Origin: an uncultured Atopobiaceae bacterium
Lineage (GTDB): Bacteria; Actinomycetota; Coriobacteriia; Coriobacteriales; Atopobiaceae
NCBI GenBank assembly: GCA_905235165.1
Contig: CAJOKK010000049.1
Coordinates: 1-9,563, forward strand
Reading direction: 5' to 3'
DNA length: 9,563 nucleotides
Part shown: positions 6,109 to 9,563 of the stretch, piece by piece
Numbering within the stretch: the stretch's first letter is position 1
How the letters are laid out: each line of letters begins with the position of its first letter
Notes under the pieces: generated by a model
Database searches by the model: none
The model's input: only the letters and a program-made list of their open reading frames with translations
What the model was told of the DNA's origin: nothing
Translations under genes and position numbers: made by a program

Positions 6109-6528
6109 CTAAGAGAGCTGAGCATACTCCTCGTCCGAGACGGGCTCAAGCCACTCGTTCGAGGCGTTCTCGCCCTCGACCTCGAGCGCGATATGCTGGA
6201 ACCAGCTGTCGGCGGCAGCCCCGTGCCAATGCTTGACGTTGGGCGGAATGTTCACGACGTCACCGGGAAAGAGCTCGCGAGCGGGCTTGCCCTCCTCCTG
6301 ATACCAGCCATGGCCATAGACCACGATGAGCACTTGTCCCCCACCCGAGGTCGCATGATGGATGTGCCAATTGTTGCGGCATCCCGGCGCGAAGGTGACA
6401 TTGAAGGCAGGCACCTGCTCGGTGGAGAGAGGGGCCAGATAGGTGTCTCCCGAGAAGTACTCGGACACCGGATTCACATCACCGATGGGAAAAGCCGAAA
6501 GTTCCTGACCAATGCGCTCGTCAATCAT
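6109..6528 (-). CDS. Cupin-domain protein (hydroxynitrile-lyase-like / carboxymuconolactone-decarboxylase-associated type)
   Basis: 139 aa single-domain beta-barrel cupin. Motif 1 is NNWHIHHATSGGGQ (52-65) with His55 and His57, and Gln65 as the likely third ligand; motif 2 is PGDVVNIPPNVKHWHG (88-103) with His100. This His-x-His...Gln...His set is like the manganese cupins related to bacterial hydroxynitrile lyases, where Gln replaces the usual Glu. The segment between HxH and Gln is longer here than in those enzymes (8 residues against about 4). The tail NEWLEPVSDEEY is typical of close relatives. The substrate is unknown; small-molecule redox or detoxification enzymes are common neighbours in the family. 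ATG 6528 has GAGAGGAG with 7 nt spacing. It is upstream of and probably co-transcribed with the membrane protein. Confidence 0.88.
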   Translation of the reverse strand: MIDERIGQELSAFPIGDVNPVSEYFSGDTYLAPLSTEQVPAFNVTFAPGCRNNWHIHHATSGGGQVLIVVYGHGWYQEEGKPARELFPGDVVNIPPNVKHWHGAAADSWFQHIALEVEGENASNEWLEPVSDEEYAQLS

Positions 6529-6965
6529 GTTCTCGCTCCTCTCGAAGGCGGATGGCAGACCTTTTCACCATACGACACCAACAAGGTCACACATGAGCAC
6601 GCATCGGCCGACGTAGCTTCCCTTCAGCTCGGAATGTATCAGTTACCTTGAACAGGGGGACGGGTTCGGCGTCCATCCGGGATAGGGACCGGGGAGGGCG
6701 CGCGGCCCTGCGTGAACGTTCTGCGGCAGTGAGGAGCGCAGGCGCGGCGGGAGCGAGGACTTGTTTGAGCGAGCGAAGCGAGCGAGTCCCGCAGCTGCCG
6801 CGCCGGAGCGACGAGCGTCCTTGTCGCAGAGTTCGCACAGGCCTCCCGCCGGCCCTTGCGGCCGCCCGTGCCCGTTGCCGGGGTGGGTCGGGAAGGCCTG
6901 CGGAGGCTGGCTCACTGGCCCCTTCCATCCCTGCTAACGGGACATTGTCAGGTGAAGCTTGTGGT
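6529..6965. other. GC-rich gene-free region with many short inverted repeats
   Basis: No credible gene. Open frames through 6587-6971 are low-complexity Arg/Ala/Pro/Gly products with no ribosome site. From about 6652 to 6920 the sequence is extremely GC-rich and structured. AGGGC (6695-6699) pairs with GCCCT (6705-6709). GCGGCAG (6723-6729) pairs with CTGCCGC (6795-6801). GGACT (6757-6761) pairs with AGTCC (6785-6789). CAGGCCT (6838-6844) pairs with AGGCCTG (6894-6900), extended by flanking CCCG/CGGG. GAGCG occurs seven times between 6733 and 6817, including GAGCGAGCGAAGCGAGCGAG at 6766-6785. It sits between two minus-strand units, so it must hold the end of the M14 transcript and the cupin promoter; I see no convincing promoter or U-tract. 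A dispersed intergenic repeat or structured RNA is the best guess. Confidence 0.5.
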
Positions 6966-7913
6966 CTATAGCTCCGGGGCGATTCGGAAGACGACCATGC
7001 GCTGCTGCACGAGGTCCTTCACGCGGCAGAAGAAGACCACGCCATCGGTTGGGGCAATGAGGCGCTCCCTTACGTGTGCGTCGAAGGCGTCGAGGACCAC
7101 GCCGAGTTCTTGTCCGCGCTTCACGCTGTCGCCGGGTTTCACGTGGCTTTCGAGATAGCCAGCCGACTCCTCGGTGCGCACGTTCACGAGCTGCGTGTCT
7201 ACGAAGCTGATGCTGTCTACGCCGCCGCTCATGCGTCCACGTAGGATCTTTCGTGCGGTGAGGAAGCGCGTCGTCGCGGCAACCGCCTTGTTCGCGCTCG
7301 TGTGGTCGATGCGGTCCGTTGTCTGGCTGTAGAGCGAGAAGGCATGGGTGCCCCAGGTCTGCCAGACGTAGTTCAGGGTGCCCTTGTCGTAGTCATCGGG
7401 AACGCGCTCGACCACGCAGGGCATGCGGAAGTCCACGGCAAGTCGCAATGCCTCGTCGCTGATCTCTCCGGTACGCATCACGCGGATGTGTGGGATGAAG
7501 TCGCCTTGCTGATTGAAGCTCGCGAGCTGGATGCCGTAGGTGCTATCGCGTACGGCAGAGAAGATTCCTGCGGCAACGCGCTCGGTCGTGGTGCCGTGTA
7601 CGGCCCCGGGAAAGAGGCGGTTGATGTCGGTGCGGTCTGTTGGCCAGAAACGGTTGCCCACGTTCATCGAGAGTGGGTTGGCGCAGGGGATGACGAGCAC
7701 GCGGGCGTCGTTCGCCATGCGACCGCGCTCCTCGAGCTGGGTAAGGCGGTTGACGATGCAGGCGCCGATGTAGGCCTGCTGGACCTCGTCACCACGTGTT
7801 GAGCCCACGATGGAGCAGGTAACGCTCGCATCGGGGTTTCCGAACTCAAAGCCCTCGATACGCATACTCTCGCGATAGGGCACATCGAGCTTATAGAGCG
7901 TCAGGCGTCTCAT
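6966..7913 (-). CDS. Succinylglutamate desuccinylase/aspartoacylase (M14) family protein, divergent metal site
   Basis: 315 aa. The N-terminal M14-like domain (1 to ~235) keeps NPLSMNVGNRFWP (79-91), DINRLFPG (96-103) and PHIRV (141-145). However, the canonical zinc motif HGxE reads RGDE (40-43, Arg for His), and the DLH/DIH third-ligand strand reads GIQ (127-129). A family-like Glu remains at 169 (VVERV). The C-terminal ~70 residues (from GYLESHVKPGDSVKRG, 252-267) form a biotinyl/lipoyl-type barrel-sandwich domain typical of AstE/AspA-family proteins. As I recall, RGxE variants occur in related proteins from anaerobes, so this may be a real subfamily that lost classical hydrolysis or uses another mechanism. 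ATG 7913 has GGGAGG 6 nt upstream and overlaps the stop of the upstream gene as ATGA, implying coupled translation and possibly a heteromeric complex. Confidence 0.88.
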   Translation of the reverse strand: MRRLTLYKLDVPYRESMRIEGFEFGNPDASVTCSIVGSTRGDEVQQAYIGACIVNRLTQLEERGRMANDARVLVIPCANPLSMNVGNRFWPTDRTDINRLFPGAVHGTTTERVAAGIFSAVRDSTYGIQLASFNQQGDFIPHIRVMRTGEISDEALRLAVDFRMPCVVERVPDDYDKGTLNYVWQTWGTHAFSLYSQTTDRIDHTSANKAVAATTRFLTARKILRGRMSGGVDSISFVDTQLVNVRTEESAGYLESHVKPGDSVKRGQELGVVLDAFDAHVRERLIAPTDGVVFFCRVKDLVQQRMVVFRIAPEL

Positions 7914-8839
7914 GCGTAGCCTCCCAGGATGCGGGCAACCATGGTGCCGGGGTAGACGATAGGCTGGGCGCGCAGCGAGAAGACCAGGCCGCCCACGGGG
8001 GCCAAGACCTCGCGCAGGATGTCGGCACCGAGCGGGTCGGCCACCACACCGAGAAGGTCACCGCGGCGTACGACGGAGCCATGCTCAACATGCGGCAGAA
8101 AAACGCCAGGGGCCTCGGAGGTGACCGAGATAACGTCATCATCGTGCACGACGCGCGGCGTGGGCAGGGCGATCGATGAGCTCTTCCAACCTCCCAGCTC
8201 CTCCACGAGGCGCAGGATTCCCTCGCAGAGCCAGTTGCCGCTGTCGGCGGTGATGTGCAGGCTCTCGCCGATCTCTACGGTAAGGGTGCGCGTGCGTAGG
8301 GTGTTGAGGGCGTGCGCGAGCGTCGCTCGCTGCGTTGCCGGGTTGGAGTGCACCCATACGAGCTGGGTGTTGAGCAGCTGGGCCAGGGGAAGGAGCTGTC
8401 GCGAGAACTGCTCCTCAACACGCACCTGCGATAGTTCGCGCAGATGTGCGTCAGGCGCCTGGATGTCTACGCAGGCGTTGGCTCCCTTGATGTCGGCGAC
8501 GATGGCCGCGGCCAGTGCCTCGTTGAGGCTCCCGTTGGGGTTTCCCGGGAAGGTTCGGTCGAGGTCAAGGTCAAAGAGGGGGACGCCGTGCGAGGCGGCG
8601 CTCATGCCCAGTGGGTTGAGCGCAGGGTAGATGTCTACTACGCCGCGCAGGTCGCCAAGGCGCTCGCGCAGGCGTTGTGCCAGCTCGAAGGCAACGTATT
8701 GCCCCTCGAGCTCGTCTCCGTGGATGCCGGTGACCACGGCGATGCGCGGTCCCTTGCCTCCCCGGCCCTCAATACGGTTCTTGTGCACGACCAGCCGCTC
8801 GCCTACAGGTAGCGTGGCCGCAAATACGGTCTGGATCAT
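7910..8839 (-). CDS. Succinylglutamate desuccinylase/aspartoacylase (M14) family protein
   Basis: 309 aa. The M14-like domain has the intact first zinc motif HGDELEG (40-46), NPLGM (75-79), DLDRTFPG (92-99) and TVEIG with the likely catalytic Glu189. The third-ligand motif, usually DIH or DLH, reads DIQ (125-127), followed by APDAHLRELSQVRV where PQVR is more common. The C-terminal barrel-sandwich domain starts near GVFLPHVEHGSVVRRG (245-260). Known relatives deacylate N-acyl amino acids; the actual substrate cannot be read here. The ATG has AAAGGGG 5 nt upstream. It is first in a two-gene unit with the RGDE-type paralogue and divergent from glutamate synthase, which hints at amino-acid metabolism but does not prove it. 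Confidence 0.9.
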   Translation of the reverse strand: MIQTVFAATLPVGERLVVHKNRIEGRGGKGPRIAVVTGIHGDELEGQYVAFELAQRLRERLGDLRGVVDIYPALNPLGMSAASHGVPLFDLDLDRTFPGNPNGSLNEALAAAIVADIKGANACVDIQAPDAHLRELSQVRVEEQFSRQLLPLAQLLNTQLVWVHSNPATQRATLAHALNTLRTRTLTVEIGESLHITADSGNWLCEGILRLVEELGGWKSSSIALPTPRVVHDDDVISVTSEAPGVFLPHVEHGSVVRRGDLLGVVADPLGADILREVLAPVGGLVFSLRAQPIVYPGTMVARILGGYA

Positions 8840-8866
8840 GCCTGCCCCTTTCGTATGCCCAGTTGC

Positions 8867-8872
8867 ATTGTA
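8867..8872 (-). promoter_or_regulatory. Probable -10 element for the M14 gene pair
   Basis: TACAAT on the minus strand, 27 nt upstream of ATG 8839; five of six bases match the consensus. No good -35 hexamer is found at the expected distance. Confidence 0.4.
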
Positions 8873-8900
8873 GAGTGCGAGGGGATATGAGAGCCATCCT

Positions 8901-8937
8901 AAACGTTTCTAAAACAATTCGTAGCGTGAACCGCTAC
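8901..8937. promoter_or_regulatory. Operator-like palindromes between M14 pair and gltB
   Basis: AAACGTTT (8901-8908) is a perfect 8-bp palindrome, and GTAGCG (8921-8926) with CGCTAC (8932-8937) is a perfect inverted repeat around 5 nt. They lie upstream of the M14 -10 element and far upstream of gltB, so they could bind a regulator shared by the divergent units. I see no convincing promoter for gltB in 8940-9050. Confidence 0.35.
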
Positions 8938-9036
8938 ATGTCGCGGCCGTAACACCTGTGTGGCGCACGAGTGGCAGCTTTGGAACCTTATTTATGGAGA
9001 TAGCTGCTGAAACGTATTGTTGATATCACGCAAGAG

Positions 9037-9059
9037 TGGCGGTAAACGCCAAGGGGAGG
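9037..9059 (+). promoter_or_regulatory. Leader hairpin and strong ribosome binding site of gltB
   Basis: TGGCG (9037-9041) pairs with CGCCA (9047-9051) around GTAAA, immediately before AAGGGGAGG (9051-9059), which is 5 nt from the GTG start. The strong Shine-Dalgarno fixes the GTG at 9065. The small hairpin touching it may tune ribosome access. Confidence 0.5.
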
Positions 9060-9064
9060 TAACC

Positions 9065-9563
9065 GTGAGTGAGAAAGAACGGCCACAGGGCCTGTATCGT
9101 AGTGAGTTTGAGCATGACGCGTGCGGCATTGGCGCGCTGGCGCACCTCAAGGGTGAGCGCACGCACTCCATGATCGACGATGCGCTGTCGGTGCTTGTTA
9201 ACCTCGAGCATCGAGGCGGCAAGGGCCTTGAGCATAATACCGGCGACGGCGCGGGCATCCTTTTCCAGGTCCCGCATCGCTTCTTCCGCAAGGAGGCCCA
9301 GAAGTGCGGTCACCTGCTTCCTGATGAGGGCGATTACGGCGTGGCCATGATCTTCTGCCCGCAGGACGATGAGGGCGTCGTGGTTGCTCGTCGCATTTTC
9401 GAGGAGGGCTGCGCCGCCGAGGGCCTTCCCGTGCTCTTCTGGCGTGAGGTGCCCGTTGATCCGCATGACCTTGGCAGCATCGCGCGTGACTGCATGCCTA
9501 CCATCCTGCAGGCCTTCGTGGGCCGTCCGGAGGGCGTTGAGGCGGGTGACGGCCCAGCGGTCC
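9065..9563 (+). CDS. gltB: Glutamate synthase large subunit, N-terminal part (runs off window)
   Basis: The first 166 codons are present; the gene continues past the right edge. It starts with GTG behind AAGGGGAGG. The class II glutamine amidotransferase domain is clear: EFEHDACGIGALAHLKG at 14-30, with Cys20 (codon 9122-9124) as the N-terminal nucleophile exposed after removal of a 19-residue propeptide. NLEHRGGKG and TGDGAGILFQVP follow. The family converts glutamine and 2-oxoglutarate to two glutamate, with glutaminase, FMN and Fe-S domains further along. Only the amidase domain is in view, so the electron donor and the presence of a small subunit cannot be judged. It is divergent from the M14 pair across a 225-bp intergenic region. 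Confidence 0.93.
   Translation, partial: MSEKERPQGLYRSEFEHDACGIGALAHLKGERTHSMIDDALSVLVNLEHRGGKGLEHNTGDGAGILFQVPHRFFRKEAQKCGHLLPDEGDYGVAMIFCPQDDEGVVVARRIFEEGCAAEGLPVLFWREVPVDPHDLGSIARDCMPTILQAFVGRPEGVEAGDGPAV

Noticed and set aside
6587..6971. Frames of 90-113 aa on both strands in the GC-rich block
   Set aside because: Low-complexity Arg/Pro/Gly/Ala products, no ribosome site, overlapping on both strands in structured DNA.
7302..7802. Plus-strand 166-aa frame opposite the RGDE-type M14 gene
   Set aside because: Antisense shadow; the minus-strand protein has clear family motifs across the same bases.

Overview
The window is GC-rich, densely packed bacterial DNA. Short ThiC with a C-terminal CTMCGKMC motif, a neighbouring pair of AstE/AspA-like proteins, a large-subunit glutamate synthase and a GC-rich intergenic block together suggest an anaerobic Coriobacteriia-type actinobacterium (Collinsella/Olsenella-like). 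This taxonomic call is inference from protein style; no 16S or other marker is present.

Layout. (1) Positions 1-130 hold a perfect 44-bp palindrome and two 36-bp near-identical repeats, all built on TGA(G/C)TCA heptamers. The second repeat overlaps the end of the first gene. (2) Positions 125-1486 (minus) encode an uncharacterised 453-aa protein. Its last ~150 residues look like a degenerate tandem MraZ (AbrB/SpoVT-like) module. (3) A divergent intergenic region (1487-1877) holds a 10-bp inverted repeat, a likely extended -10 promoter and a TPP riboswitch whose 3' end carries the ribosome binding site of the next gene. (4) Positions 1878-5597 (plus) are a thiamine operon, thiD-thiC-thiM-thiE. 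HMP is made de novo by ThiC and phosphorylated by ThiD, thiazole is salvaged by ThiM, and ThiE joins the two into thiamine phosphate. No thiazole synthesis genes (thiG/H/S/F) and no thiL are present in the window.

(5) Convergent to thiE, and overlapping it by 4 bp, are two minus-strand genes: a small two-helix membrane protein and, upstream of it, a cupin of the hydroxynitrile-lyase-like type. (6) A 437-bp gene-free stretch (6529-6965) is very GC-rich and full of short inverted repeats and GAGCG motifs. It is probably a dispersed intergenic element or structured RNA. (7) Positions 6966-8839 (minus) encode two overlapping M14-type (succinylglutamate desuccinylase/aspartoacylase-like) proteins, each with a C-terminal barrel-sandwich domain and each with altered zinc-ligand motifs. 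(8) Divergent from them, the 5' end of glutamate synthase large subunit (gltB) starts at 9065 and runs off the window.

The most interesting items are the degenerate MraZ-like module, the paired M14 proteins with divergent metal sites, the riboswitch that abuts the start codon, and a 13-bp perfect hairpin sequence just downstream of thiE that lies inside the coding region of the opposing gene.
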